Shown: positions 14,301-28,705 of the stretch, piece by piece
Layout of the letters: each line of letters opens with the position of its first letter
Numbering within the stretch: position 1 is the first letter of the stretch
NCBI GenBank assembly: GCA_013399875.1
Contig: VXAZ01003263.1
Location: forward strand, 372,001-436,000
Direction of reading: 5' to 3'
Source of the DNA: Gymnorhina tibicen
Taxonomy: Eukaryota > Chordata > Aves > Passeriformes > Artamidae
Length of the DNA stretch: 64,000 nt
Program-made: the position numbers and the translations under genes
Notes under the pieces: model-generated
Seen by the model: only the letters and a program-made list of their open reading frames with translations
The model's database searches: none
Told to the model about the DNA's origin: nothing

Positions 14301-17300
14301 AATAGATAATTCTTTCCAAAAGGTATGTTTCTATACATGCTACTAGAGCCAAATGCCATGAGTGTCTCTTTCTTTTCTCTGACTGTGAAAAGAGGAATGT
14401 GTGAGCAACCCAGGTACTGCCAATGTTATTATGGCAGATATCTCAAGTCAGCTAGGATGAATCCCAGTTCCAGAATCACTTCCAGACAACACATCCACAT
14501 TACCCGTATCATACCTCAGAGCCATCATCAGTCTTTATTTGATGGTAAAACAAAGACAGGAGTCTTTCATGTCTTTTATCTTTTTAAAGCAATGATGGTA
14601 ATGGCAGAGAGCATAACCCAGCCAACAAATTTCGCTCTCTCGTGCATCTTCCTACCTACTGTGTCACAGGGCCAAGGTCAAGAAAAAAATCAATACATTA
14701 TAGTTACCTACCACGAAACCCTCTGTCTTTGAGGCTATTGCCTTTGTTTTTCCCCTTTCTGACCAGAACTGTACATTTGCCCAAAAGACACAAACACAAC
14801 AGCTCACCTTTTTGTTCAGTTTTTGTTTGGATTTTGTATTAGATTTATATTAATACCAAATAAATCCTAGTAGATAAGGAGGTTTTTTTGCCTTCTGCGA
14901 CATTGTTACTATTCCCTGTTTCCCCATTGGTTAAAAAGTGTTCAGCTACACTCGTTGACACATTTGCATCATTTCTGTTAGTATTCCCAAATGTTCTGCC
15001 TTTTAAGCTTTTTCCATCTCTTACCACATTTGGCTGCAGTCTCCATTTCAGCCTCAGTGCATTAGTGTGGTTGTCTCATGCACATGGGGAATTTCTATCT
15101 GGTTTCGGGATATCTCCTGGGTGAAACATATGATGATTTGTCATTCAGAGTGTGCTGCAAATTGGAAGCCTTATTATACCTGACAGCTGTGAGGAGGGAA
15201 GAGCTGCCTGGTGTCCCAGGCTTGAAGGAGCAACCTGGGGCTCTCTGTGCACACGTGGCCACGCCTCGCTCCAGCCTCATCCGGGATTGTGCTGGTCCCA
15301 CCACACATGGCTCCTGTGCCCACTGCCCCTGTGCCTTTTAACTTCATATATTGTAGTGCCTTAAACTAGAATTCCCTTTAGAATAAAGCAGGGACAAATG
15401 GGAAGTACTCTTTTTCTTTCCAAAGTACTCTGTATTCTTTCCAAAAAGGGGATCTCCTTTCACACTCACTAAGTTTCAGATTTTTAAGAGTATGATACAC
15501 TTGTTAGGTCCTTGTTAGAGGGTAACCATTTAGTCCTTTTTCAAACTAGGAAAGAATAAAAGAAGTACAAATTTTTAATTTTACAGTAATAAAGTGATTA
15601 TAAAAGATAATGCTATTCCAAGCAATAGGTCTAATTCTTTTTACCCAATACCTTTTTCCATCTGCAATAGCTCATAGGAATGAAGCTCATATCTCTGAAA
15701 AATATGCTTGTTGATATATGTATTTTTGGGAAAATATAGGTCCTCGAAGTAGCATATGGGATACACATTGAAGTAACCGGGAAAGTTGAAGCTGTTTGTC
15801 TTGCATATCTCCTGTGGAATACATTCATTTCTTCATCTGTGATTGCTTTTCTATGTACTGCTTGTGATCTTGCTCTTATTTTAATGAATTTATTCCTTGC
15901 TCTGAAAACATGTACACATTACCTCCTGGCTGAGTCTTAATTTAAATGTGTAAAATAGAGTAAAGCTGAACAGAACAAAATGGAATAGAACAGACTGAAC
16001 ACACTAACGTAATTAACATAGGTTATTCTAACACTTACTACATTTTATAGTGCACTTCAGTCGTATGCATATTTTACCTTTTCTCTGTAATCATAATGCC
16101 TAAAATACTATTTTCTCTTCTTAAAAAAGAAAAGTCTTGCATATTGGATGATTTCAAGACAATTGTAAGTATTGTGAATTCTTGTGAAATCTGTCAGAAA
16201 TTGTGAAACTTGGCAATGCTGTTTAGAGTACCAAGATTTCACCAGTTCTTTGCAAATGATTAGAAATGAGACTCCCTCAGCCTTCTTTGTTTATTTGGAA
16301 AAAGAATGAAAAAACCCAAGATTATATTTTTAATGGCTTATACCAGACTTGTCCAAAAATACATAGATGAACATAGTTGTTTTGGAGCAGTAATCCCAAA
16401 TCCTTTGTCTGGACTGCTGAGTGTGGCAGTGCTGGGTAACAGAGGTATTGCAAACACTGAGGAAATGAGGGTTTGGCCTTCTTTCAAATTGTGTCTGTAA
16501 ACTGGAGTATTTTCTCAGCTGATTTTGTCTGATCAGACATCATCTGTATGGTCTCCCTCTGCATTCAGCAGAGAGAAATAATCACCTCCAGGCACATCCA
16601 ATCGTGTCAGCTGAAATGCTCTCTCTGGGTGCCTGCATGTCTCCGTGGAGGGTTCCTTGATGAATACTGAGAATAGATAGGCAGCTTTTACAAAGGAAAA
16701 AAAAAATAGATGAGATGGATCCCTCTTAATTGTTCATAGGGGGAAAGAGCCCTGCCCCCATCCTGAGCCAGTGAAACCTGCTATAATAACTCATCCAGGC
16801 TTTCAACAGTCAGAGTGCTGGTGATCCTGCATTCCTCGGGACATGATGTGGAGAGCTTCAAAGGGAGCTTGTTCTTCACTCAGACTTCAGCAAAAATGCC
16901 AGGTCAAAGGTTGAGGGTTTGTAAACTAATAATCCCCAGATGACAGAACAGGAGCCCTTACCAATATTCTTTCCCTATTTTTTTTTTTATTTCTTTCTTT
17001 CAAAAGAACTATGTCAAAAAATGGTCAAAGGAAGAAGAAGAGAATATTTAATATAAGTAACAATGCTGTGAATATCTTGGGTAAGGAGGGAAGGAATACA
17101 CACATTTTCAAACATACATTTTAGAAGAGAATATGCATGAGCCTAGAAGAAGAGCCTTATGGTTCAACTCACTGAAGACTGTATTAGCATTTGGAGCAGT
17201 GTTAATTTTTGGAGTTTTCTGCCTATCTTCTTTTAATATTCTTGGAGCCATCTGAATTGTGTAAGAAAAAGAAGGAAAAAAAAACCACAAGGAATCCAGC

Positions 17301-17989
17301 TGATATCCCCACTTCTATTTTGTAAATGAGCTATTAAAAATACACAAGATAAATCAGATTCTGGATGAAAATTTCAATACCCAGTCTATACACAGGTCTG
17401 CTTTACTAATGCAAGGCTTAGACATTTCATGTGGGAGGCTTTGTAGGCAGGGAATATAAATGGAGGTCTGCAACAACCTAAGATTCTGAAATAGTCTTTA
17501 GGAGAGCAGTTTCCAGCCAGAGGCATCTGCTGTCTCTTAGCCAGCAACCCCAACCTGTGCAAGATCAGAAGTTTATCTCCAGGAAGCTTTCTCCAGCTCA
17601 AGCTCTCACAGCTCAAGTACCCCCAGCTCTGCAGAAACATGAGACAAAGCAGCTCACTCCTTCACCCCTGGTCTTTTGGTACTTGGTCTGTGAAGGAACT
17701 TCTTTACTGCAGTTTCTATATGTGTATATAGCTAATGAAGACATTTACAACTATGCGAACTGGAAGAAAGCAGCCAGAGACCAGGCTGTGTGAACAGCAG
17801 TGCTTTCCTGGTGTACAGCCTCAATTCTCAACATGTGTAAGGTGCTGCAGAGAAGGGCAGGAGAGGAGGGCAGCCACTTCAGCAACTACTGATGTCAGGA
17901 AGGCGTGAAATTTCTTACCTGCCCATCAGTAGGACAGAGGCCAAAAATACTGGACTGCACTAAGGCTTGACAGCACATATTGAAAAAAC

Positions 17990-19007
17990 TTTGAATTCTT
18001 CACACAGTTAGTCTTTGACTCCCACCACAGACAAATCAGCGGTGTTCCCCAGGCCTCAGTTTTGGGAAAAGTCCTGTTTAATATCTTTGTCGATGATTCA
18101 GCAGTCAGTTTTTGTCAAACTCTCAGTCAGTTTGCAGACAACACCAGGTTGGGAGGAAGTGTCAGCCTGTTGGAGAGTAGGAAGGATCTGCAGAAGGATA
18201 TCTACAGGCCAGATCAGTGGGCTGAGGCCAATTGTACGAGTCTCAATAAGGTGAAGTGCCGGGTCCTGCACTTGGGTCACAACAACCACATGCAGTGCTA
18301 CAGGCTGGGAAAGAGTGGCTGGAGAGTGGCCCAGCAGAAAAGGACCTGAGGGTGCTGATCAACAGCCAGCTGAATATGAGCCAGCGTGTGCTCAGGTAGC
18401 CGAAAAGGCCAATGGCATCCTAGTCTGTACCAGAAACAGTGTGATCAGCAGGACCAGGCCAGTGATTGTTCCCCTGTAGTCAGCACTGGAGAGGCCACAC
18501 CTTGAATCCTGTGTCCAGTTCTGGGTCCCTCAATTAAGGAAGGACACTGAGGTGCAGGAGCAAGTCTGGAGAAGGGCAACAGAGCTGATGAAGGGTCCAG
18601 AGAGTGAGTCTTAGGAGGAATGGCTGTGGAAGCTGTGGTTGTTTAACCTGGAGAAGAGGAGGTTCAGTGGAATGTTATCTCTCTCTACAACTCCTGAAAC
18701 GACGTTGTGGGGATTGGTTTCTTCTCCCAAGTGACAAGTCAAGATGAAACAGCCTCAAGCTGTGCCAGGGAAGGTTTAGATTGAATATTAGGAAAAATTT
18801 CTTCAGTGAAAGAGTGGTGAGGCTGTGGTCAGTGGAATAGGCTGCCCAGGAGGTGGTGGAATCACCATCTCTGGAAGTGTTCAAAAGGCATGTGGATGTG
18901 GCACTTGCAGTCGTGATTTACTGGTGAACGTGGAGAGGCTGCATTAATGGTTGGACTTGGATGATCTTAGAGGTCTTTTCCAGCCTAAATGATCCAATGA
19001 TTCTACG
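17990..19007 (+). mobile_element. CR1 LINE, 5'-truncated, with decayed RT C-terminal region
   Basis: About 1 kb of CR1 sense sequence. It begins in the reverse-transcriptase part (a degenerate GVPQGS...LFNIF region in two frames, then RWAEANCTSLNKVKCRVLHLG) and continues into the usual 3' region, ending near ATGATTCTACG. Frameshifts and stops show it is dead. It is the longest CR1 copy in the window. Confidence 0.93.
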
Positions 19008-22000
19008 GTCATGGATTTTGTCCGTGTGAGAAAACAGCAGTCACTATGCATATGGGACTCACCAAATCAGCTTGCAGGCTTTCTTGCAGCTAGACATTTG
19101 ATTGAAAAATGGATATAACTGTATCAGTTTAAAGGTTAGATGCCCAGTCTGAGCTGGTTATCCATTATTTACTTAAAACTACAGAGGTGAAGGAAGAAGA
19201 AAAAAAGTATTTTATTAGCAGCTCCTCTCATGCCATCTGGGAATTATTAATTTGTAAGCCTTCATAGTTTGGCTGAAAAATTTAAGTGGGAAATAACTGT
19301 TTTGAAGCTCAACTGCTGTAGCAACCAGATCTCTGTATCTCAGACTGCTAAAGACCAGATGAATTACTTCACCAGTTTGGAACAGGTTATTTATGCCCAT
19401 ACTGTTCAGTCCAAGTGGGAACCACCTTCATATGCCTAAAAATGGGCTGGCTTAAACTTTCATTCTCTGATTAAAAGAATGCCAGAAACCTTCAGACGAG
19501 AATTCAGCCACCTCTCTTGGACACATCTTTTAGGACCTGCAGAATCTGCCCTCTTGAGTTGTAGCTCTCTGCCCCTCTGTCCCTCTTGCACTGACCAGAG
19601 GCAGCTCCTGGGGAGCCAGCCCAGAAGAGGTATCTCCTCCAAGGACTCCAATGAAGAACTCAGAGAAAATGTGGAAGAGGAAGACAAAAGTGGGCATAAA
19701 GCTAAAGAGTAAAAGGGTTATGGCAGGTTCCCTTCACAAGGGGAGAAAATAAACTGTGCTTTCATTCATTTAATCACATACAACTTCTTCCTATGCAGCA
19801 CTGCTGATTTTTCTGCTGGGGGCTTTATTCTATTCTCCAAGCAAGGAGAAATATCTCAGTTTTTCACAGAAATAGCTTTGTCTGCAAATTTTTTGTCTTT
19901 GTGTGCAATGACCAGAAAAAGTTGAAGATAAAGCCACAGAATAGTGGCCACTCTCCACATATTCTACCTCCAACATAGCCAGTGTGGTTTTCCTTAAGAA
20001 TAGCAAATTTGTCATACAGCAAATACATGACATGCCTCTGTATGGCTTAAATAGCCAAAAATACATGACAGAGGAAAGAAAGAAAATGCTTAGTGTTACA
20101 AAATCAACAGACCTCATGCTCAGAAAAAATGTAAGCAATTTGTTACTAATCTAACTGGTATCATTCTGCATGATTGTAAGAATAGCAGGGGAGTTTAATT
20201 GTTGGGAAAAAAACAATCTTTTACTGGAACCTGAAGGGTCAAGGCAAAACATGGCATTGAGCCCAGCTTTAATAAACTTCAATGACATATGAACCTTAAT
20301 TTTCTTTAGTAGAAAGGTATTTTCTCTTCAAGTACATCTTTTTTTCTTTTTGACAGTCATTTGACTACTGTAGAGCACATAACACACACAAGCCACCTGC
20401 AATTCATTTATTTTATAATGTATGTGGTGTCCACTTCTGGATTAAGAGGAAAATTTTTGGAACAACTGGAAATCCCTAAATATACCCTTTAATGTTTTTT
20501 TAGAATTTTCTAACTCTTCTATGGAAAAATATATGAATTAATTAAAAAGTAATTTACATTGGTATAATTGGCTTCTAAGGAAATAATGAAATCCCTAGGT
20601 CTCAAGCTGTAAAACTGCATTGCCCTTTAATATAAGCATACCCAATATTTGATAGATCTGTGATCTTTAATTATTTTTTCCAGTGACTTTGTCCCAAATT
20701 TCCCCTGTATATTTTTTTCACACTGGCTTATCTGGTAGGAAAATCCCAGTTGTGAAATCCAAGTACCAGTAAAAAAAGAGACCTTTGCATTTTCCCACAG
20801 CACTTCTGCTTCTGCATTTCCTAAATGATGGATGAGGATTGGTTCGAGTCCAGGAGTTTTCCTGTGCACTATGCCATGAAAAGGTGGGGGTGAAACAAAA
20901 CAGGAGAAATCTCAGCTAGGTTTTTGTTGGTTTTGACCTACATTTCCTTCTTGTACTCCCACTGTATAAACAAAAGTTTTGCCATTACATTTGTTTTTGC
21001 ATGCAGCATACATAAGTCAGCTGAAACTGAAATATCTCTATGAACATATGTGAAGTTAAAATTTATCTTTTAAGCATCTACAGACATAACCAAATCTGCT
21101 ATTTCCATTTTACTAATCTTCTTTTTCCCTTCTTTCTTCTTTCCTCCCTGCCCAAAGAAAAATACTTCAGGCCACTGGACAATGGAAATTTTAGTAAACG
21201 TGGTTCTCCAATTCCTTTCTGGATGGAAAACAAACCATAGCCTAACAAATGATCGAAGTAGAGGGAAATACTTTTGTTCTCAATTCTGTTGCTAGCAGCT
21301 ACATTTGATATATTGATGAAATCTTGATCCAGTGATATCTGTACAAAAAAAATTCACCTTATTTTAGTGGGAGCTGCTCTTATATCATATCTTACATTCA
21401 CTGAGTATCCAAAAATATGATTCTCTACTGCCAAGAGATGAGACTACTCATTAATATTGATCTAGATGTCACACTTTTAACTTTAATCTGGAGGTCCTAC
21501 AACAGGAAAAAGCTCTTCTTTCTTAGATATGCAATAGCCAGTGTAGTACAGCCAGGGATATTTCTCCCAAACTTCAGAACAAACCTCATGCCCCTGGTTC
21601 TGCTAAACAGAACATTCAGCTACATTCAATGTGTTTGAATGTAGCTGAATGAATTTTGTTATACATTTAACAGACCTTGATACATCTCTAAAGCCAAAAA
21701 AGGTATAAATACCTATGTCAGTGCTTAAAGGCATCATTGCTGGTATTTCACCTAACAGTGCCAAGCATACTGTTAATTATACAGGTGCCTCTAGTGACTT
21801 GTAGTTATATTAAGTGATCAGAATAAAAAATCTTGCCGAATTTCAACCAGTTGGAAGTGGCTGGTTGCTGCCCTACTGCTCGGTTTCATTCTAGCATTAA
21901 ACCAAAATGTGAGAGAGTGTTTAAAGATTCCCAATGGGTAAAAACTGTAATATGCCAATGGGAGTATGAATGACTCACAGCTATTTTAGGAAGAGCTTGA

Positions 22001-23459
22001 TGTGACAAACTTAATCCCTTGCGATGAGTTCAGAACAGCTTTTATTTACAATACTACCTTCTGCTATAAAAAGATGCAGGAATTATTCCATCTTTCTCTT
22101 GCTGAATGAAAGGTTAACACAAAGAGGGTAATTTTAAACTTCAGGAAAACAAAAGGCAGCACAAAGAAAGGGAAAAATATTTTCCAATCATAGTTTTATA
22201 TGAATTACTTAAACCAAGTGATTTCAGCTGATAGTACCCTCATAAATTCCAAAGACATTAGCTGATTGTATTGTTCTATATTCTATTGTATTAAACAATT
22301 GCCAGCCCCATATAAACTGACCACAGTCTGACAGTCTCTGTGATGAGACATTTTTGAAACCAAACCTTTGGAAGGTAAGTTTTACTGCAGCTCATTATTG
22401 CCTTTAAATTAATTTAAAAAATGACATCATGCTCTCACATAGGAAATTATCAATGTTTGCTCCAGGGACCTTTGACTTTGAGGAGAACTGAATGATATGG
22501 TTGTTTGCATGCATACTATCCTAATATTTGCACAGGCTCTATATATATATTTGCACAGAACTGTTTTTATCCAGGTTCCTGTCTGAAGTGGCCAGCTAAA
22601 AACAAACTCCCTGAAGCTATACAATCATGTCAGTGTGAAAAGATGACAGGTGGACTTTGTCAAAGTGCTTCATAGACTTTTGGGATCCCAACGTGTTTCA
22701 GGGACTCAGCTGCCTCTAAAAAAGGGTGTCCTGGCCTTGGCTGCACTTCTCTGTGCAGAGAGGCCCCAGGGCTCCAGGAAGCCCTGGAGGCACCTCAGAG
22801 GAAGAGGCATGGGCGGGTGTGTGCTCCTGCACCCCACTCCCAGCTCGACCTGGGATGCGACCGGTTTAGAGAGAACCTTTACATTTTCCATGGAGGCTGA
22901 AATTATCTGTAATGGCTTACAGCTTTAGCCTGGATTCTGTGAACACAGAAACATTTGGGAATGGTTGGGACCATGGTAGGGGTGATGCTGGAGAAGCTCT
23001 GGTGCCTGCTGGGAGTGCAGGGCCATGCAAGCAGGAGGGATACCTGAGCCCCTGTTCCATCCCCTCAGCCCAGCAAGTGCTGAGTGAAGAAATGAGCACA
23101 GACAATATCCTAGGAGGTGACCCCAAAGAGGTGTTTTGGGGCACCATGATGGCTGGCTGTGGTGGGGAGCTCTCCCCTTCCCACTCCCACTGTGCCCACA
23201 AGCTGGCTGGTTGTGCTTCTCAAGGACAGAAACCCATCATCCTGAACTTGTTAAAATTGTCTCATGGCTTTTTAATTTGCACAAACTGTGTTTATCTTCA
23301 TCTAAAAAATAACGGTGATATCTAGAGATCTGGTAACCCTGCAAGATGTTTATTTTAATGCACTGGTCATTTAATTCTGAATCCTCAAGGGTCCTCTGGG
23401 GGCCAAGAAAACCACAACAATGAAAATCAGAGGGATGTGGAAATGTTTTGGTTCAGTTA
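19008..23459. other. intergenic
   Basis: Unique AT-rich sequence with the perfect hairpin at 21613-21651. A GC-richer stretch at 22.65-23.25 kb yields overlapping ORFs on both strands with no recognisable protein. Confidence 0.7.
21613..21651. repeat. perfect 17-bp inverted repeat (hairpin)
   Basis: The left arm CATTCAGCTACATTCAA (21613-21629) and right arm TTGAATGTAGCTGAATG (21635-21651) are exact reverse complements around the loop TGTGT. They do not belong to any repeat family recognised here. Confidence 0.95.
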
Positions 23460-23910
23460 GGCTTGCTGAAGTGGGTTCAGAGGAGGGTCAGGAAGGTGAT
23501 CAGAATGTTGGAGCACCTCTCTGATGAGGACAGGTTGAGAGATTTGGAGTTGTTTATCATGGAGAAAAGAAGACTTCAGGGAAACCTTACAGTAGTACCT
23601 TCAGTACCTGAAGGGAGCCTACAAGAAAAGCTGAAGAGGGACATTTTACAAGGGCATGTAGTGACAGGACAAGGGGGAATGGCTTCAAACTGAAAGAGGA
23701 TAGGTTTAAAATTAGATATTAGGAAGAAATCCTTTACAATGCAGGTTGTGAGGCACTGGAACAGATTGACCAGAGAAGCTGCGGATGTTCCATCCCTAAA
23801 AGTGTTCAAAGCCAGGTTGGGTGGGGCTTTGAACAACTTGGTCTAATGAAAGGGGGGCTGGAACAAGATGACTTTTGGGGTCCCTTCCAACCCAAACCAT
23901 TCTCTGATTC
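23460..23910 (+). mobile_element. CR1 LINE 3' fragment
   Basis: The 3' region of CR1: a degenerate CAGAGGAGGGTCAGGAAGGTG stretch, 'ATTAGGAAGAAATCCTTTAC', and the 'CCCTTCCAACCCAAACCATTCT' end. It ends near TCTCTGATTC. Confidence 0.9.
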
Positions 23911-26900
23911 AGCAAGTATCTTACATATGTGAAAGACTTCTTTACTAGTTTTTCTAGTAAGGCCAATACAGCACTTTATCTTCCAGAACATTTCTTCTGT
24001 TAAAGACATGCATCTGGGTGATAGGAAGATGGATGTTCTCTCTGCTCCAAGACCCAATACCTGGCATGGAAGGCTATGCATTGAGGAAGGGAGGGAAAAC
24101 ACTAGGGGACTGTACCAATCATCAGGATGTGTCTAACCTGTTCCATGGGCAACTTTGCAAACACCCCTCTGGGCTCCCCAAGTGCAGGGAACAACACTGG
24201 CTCCAGGACCCAAGCCTCCCCTGCAGTTGGGGGACAAGTGTGCAGCCTCTGGGGGTGATGCAGGAGGGACTTTCCAAAATGTTGGGGCTGTTTTAGTGCT
24301 AGAAATCACAACGTTTGGAAATTTGAGCTCTCGCTGTTCCTTCTCAGCTATAAATGTTTTGGCTAATGGCTTTGGCAGGAGCAGGTGTCCAGTTAGTCAA
24401 ATACAAGAGCAGCCGCTGGCCCCTGCATGCAGCAGAGATACCCAGCCCAGGGATAAAGAAATCCAAGAAACTGACACAGTTTAAAAAGCAGTTTTGAAGA
24501 ACTGTAAATACACCCATAAAATCCGTGACAGATTCTTTTCTTTGCTGAAGAAATTACGATGTTTCTTGTCCCCTGTTAAATCTTTACATTGTTTCTGTCA
24601 CTCAGAGGAGCACAGAGATATTTCTTTTTTAAATGTGATATTAATAAAACAGAGTCAAAGGCACATTGGTGGCTTTTCTGTCTGTCTGCTAAATGACTCA
24701 GAAAGTATGCAGCTCTATTTTTAGGGAAGAAATGCTTTTAGGGATTAAAATTCAAAGGATAAGGTAAACAATTTCACATAACTTTTTAACGCAAAAGATG
24801 ATTTTTCCCTTTAGTGCAGGTTAGTGCTTTCACAACAGGCTGATGAAAGAGGCCCTCGCTGCTTTTCTCCCTGTATAGGCTACAGAGGATCTGGGATGAC
24901 TCAATAAAATATGGAAGAGCAGCACAAATGTATATGGACGAGAGAGGGGAGGGGTCAGTAAATTCAACAAAATTAGACTCTGGTAGTCAACTGTCCCAGC
25001 TGGAATTAGATTCTGTCACTTGTGAATATTTCATAGTTACCAGCTGAAAGACATCTAGTGAAGCAATTAAAGCCAATCAGTGGAAGAGCTGAGTGTTTTC
25101 CTTCTCAGCCAACTAAAATAAGCCACAAGTTGTATTACGGTTTTAAGGGGAAAAAAAAACCCCAAAACCAATATACTTTTTCCCACTGGCAAGCAGAAGG
25201 AAATGCAGGTACAGTTTTGTTAGTGAGTGTGAGTTGCTGAGTGGTAACTTACCCCCTATCTGAGGGAACAGGAACTCCTATGGGAGGCAATATGCCAGGG
25301 CACTCTGGGTGTGCATTTGTGGTGCCCTGGTCCATGCAGGGGGCATCAGGGAAAATTCGCTCTTCCTACCTGGCTAAAGCATATTGGATGATGTCTGACT
25401 CGGTTAAAAGGTCTTTCCCTAAATCCCATCTCTAAGCTAAAGGCCCATTTATGTTAAATGCAATAGGAAGTAGCAGAGGCAGAGCTTCATTCTGTAAGCC
25501 AGACCTTCCCCCCCTCTCCTTTTTCTTCTGATGTGGTGCTAGGGCTATGGAGCAGATTGTTTCTGCTTTCTACCGCAAGCAAAGTTCTTGTTTCCTGAGC
25601 ACAAAGGCATCAGGAGAAATTAAAGCCAAAGCTCATTTTCTAGAACAGTGTTAACATCTATAAAGAAATTAATTGTTCAGCTGGCCTCTTAATCTAGATG
25701 ACAGTTTTATTACAATTAAAATATCACCTCTAGGAGGCCCTTTGTTTGCGTTTGACAGATTTTATTGTGTTTATATAGGCTAATGAAGCAGAATTAAATT
25801 ATGCAGCTTATATTAAATTTAAATTACTGATTTATTGTATTTAAAATCCAAAATTTATCATGCATGTTCTTTAATGCCACACAAACTACATTAGTTCACT
25901 GCTGGTTTATATTTTACTTTGGTGATTTGCCCAATTGAAAAAGGTTTTGTGGGCACACTAAAACATGGTGAATTAATGTCCAAATGGCTAAAACAGGAAA
26001 CTGTCTTTAAGCATTTTAGAAGAGTAAAAATATTGTGATGCTAGGTCTAGCCTGTGCTTCAGGTCAGTGGCTCTGATTTCATGGTCTACTATTGGTGATT
26101 TCACTGAAGTGCTTTAATTTGAGCCTTTGCCAGCTGAGATCAACTACCCACGTGCTCATCTTTGTTCCTGAGATTTCTCGTTACTTATTTATTTATTCTA
26201 GCAAACTGTGTTAGTTCTCATTAAGCATGCTGCTCAAATAATCCCTGTTGCATACAGTATTCCATAAAAAGGAGTGCTGAGTACTCAGGTTTCCATATAA
26301 GTGCAGAGCTGATCACCTATAAACCTGAGGGTAACCTGATTCTCATTAATCTTTGTATTTTCTGATCACGGAATTTCGTAATCACACAGAATAAAGAAGT
26401 TTACTTTAGATTTCAGTCCCATGGATGCTTACAGCTCATCTCATTATTCCATGTTTGTTCCTTCATTAACAGGGAAAATTAGATGTGTAGTGAGATTCAC
26501 TGGATATGTATTTTAGATGCTGCCTTTAAGGTTGTGCTGTAATGCCTCTATTCCTTTCCATATTGAGGAAGCCAAAGCTGATTCGTTGAGAGATAGAAGA
26601 CATCTACAGTGGAGATATCTGTTTACTAGATTAATCCCATGGCTAATATCTGAAATATTGCTAAAATATGTTCCGATCATTATAAATACTGGTACTTCTT
26701 TTGTCTTTCTTTTTCTTTTGTCAATACAAGCACAGATTAAGGGCTTGGGAAAAAATCTTTCGTAAATCAACCTCCAAAACAAATAACTGGAACCACTGTT
26801 ATTAGGGTACATCAGACAATTCTACAAGTTCTTAAGCAGTCCAAGAGGTGCTATTTAAGAATAGAAATTTTGCTGAAAATTTGGCTTTCAGGATATAAAG

Positions 26901-27585
26901 CAATTTCATATATCCAGTTTGAATCTGATAACCAGCTTTGGCCAGGGAAACAACAGAAGAAGAATTTCAGAAAATCATTTTCCTTTTATAATAGCAGTAC
27001 TTGGTGAACTCATGACATCAATGATTTATTTTCCTTTGTAGTATTGCTCTATCTTCATCTTGGCTTTCCATTTTGGCTATTAGCTCACAGACATATATTG
27101 TTTCATATGTAATACTTTGGGGAAAGAAACATATCAGGGCTGATTTTCTGCTCAATTATTAAAATGGTATGAGCAAGGGAACAACTTAAATGATTTCCAT
27201 GATTAAATGTATTGTGTAATGACACAGATGTTTGTGGGTATGAGTAAACTGGAACTAGGAGCCAGCTTTGGTTTCTAGGACTTTATGCAGGATGATGAGT
27301 TTCACTACCTTGTCCTTCAGTTCTCAGCTGTCTGTAGGGATTTCTCTTGCCTGTGGGTGGCCATCCACCAGTTTCATCAGCAGGAAACTTCATTAAATCT
27401 TCAGAACTCAACTGTGCCAATATGAGGTTCAATTCAGTGTAAGGAAAGATTCAACAACTTCCAACTGTTTGTGGTGCATCCATTTTCATCTATTTGAACT
27501 GTAGAAAAGTAGGTCTAAGCAGGAAGCAAGGTGGGAATAGGCTTCTGGCAGATAGGTCATACTTGTTGCTAAGTCAGTGTTTCAG
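23911..27585. other. intergenic
   Basis: Nothing identifiable. Sequence at 25.65-25.95 kb is very AT-rich (TTTAAATT-type stretches). Confidence 0.7.
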
Positions 27586-27730
27586 TCATAAAATCATAGA
27601 ATGGTTTGGATTGAAGGGGACCTTAAAGAGCATCTTGTTCCAATGCCCCTGGAATGGGCAGGGACAGCTTTCACTAGACCAGGTTGCTCAGAGCTCCACC
27701 CAGCCTGGCCTTGAGCCCTTCCACGTGTTT
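27586..27730 (-). mobile_element. CR1 LINE 3' end fragment
   Basis: Antisense CR1 starting TCATAGAATGGTTTGGATTG and including the GACCTTAAAGAGCATCTTGT region. Only about 145 bases remain. Confidence 0.92.
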
Positions 27731-28705
27731 AGCCACGGAAAACGCGTAGGTTCACAGACTTGTTAAGTGCCAATAGCATACTGAGATTTGGCAACTGCCA
27801 TGCATCAGAGCAGGGAATCCCAGCAAACAGGATCCTCTTTAAAATATAGAGACTGATTCTGAAATAGCTAGATTTTGTATCTGATACAAGGAGCAGCTGT
27901 GTCTGGATGTGAAAGTTCAACAGGAATTTTCCTCTGCATGACTCTCTTGAGGACATAACACTTCTGCCTCATAGAGTTTCCAGTGAGAAAAGTTAAGACA
28001 CCATGTTAGAATGCACAGAACCCAATACTAAAAAATACAGTTGTTTCAATACACCACAGTCATCTTCCCTAAAATCAAGGTGACAGGTTATGGTCCATCC
28101 TGTAGCAAGGGCCTAGACCAAAGCCCCATATGTTGCCCCTTTCAAAGTTTCTCGCCTGAGTGCAGATTCATGTCTCTAAGATGGGTCCCCTAAGAGGGTC
28201 CTGCCAATGGATTGCATGAAGAGCCCAAAAGCCCCAGTGATCCTGGAAAGCTCATTAGTGAAGAATATGAGTTGTCATTGGAGTCTCTCTTATATGAAAA
28301 AAAAAAAATACTAATATGCCTTCTAGTATGGCAAAAATATCCTTCCTCCCTGGAGCAGCATCACCTATTGCTTGCTCTTTGACTTTTCTGGCTTCTGTCC
28401 TTTCTTGCTTTACTTAAATCACAGTGATGCAATGAGCCTTAAAAGCAAAGTTGTTCCTTTGTGCTAATGGTGTGCTTGCCCAATTCGTGTTGGTAAACAG
28501 TGTCTAGGTAAACTGTTCTATGTTGAACATAAACTTATGCAGATAAGTTGTCTTTTAAAGTTTGTATCAGTTTGCAATATAGAAAAATATGAAGAATTTG
28601 TGACAAAGAAAGAAAAAGGTTCTTTCTGTGAGCTTATGTAAAGAATATCTACCAAAGGAGGATCTTGCCTCTGTGTATGGATCAGCTACAAATTGGATAC
28701 TCCAA
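27731..28705. other. intergenic between two CR1 copies
   Basis: Unique sequence with an A-rich run near 28297-28308 and no gene. Confidence 0.7.

Larger units (their letters stand above)
1..17989. other. intergenic, no gene recognised
   Basis: AT-rich single-copy-looking sequence. The longest open frames (128 codons from 1570 and 135 codons from 14325, both plus strand) have no recognisable domain, no evident splice context, and composition that looks non-coding. No CR1, LTR or RNA gene was recognised apart from a doubtful RT-like scrap near 12388. A GC-richer patch lies at about 15180-15340. Confidence 0.7.

Noticed and set aside
14325..14732. 135-codon plus-strand ORF
   Set aside because: No recognisable motif and no supporting signals nearby.
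18015..18349. Two overlapping plus-strand ORFs with reverse-transcriptase-like residues
   Set aside because: They are frameshifted remnants of the CR1 copy at 17990-19007, not a host gene.
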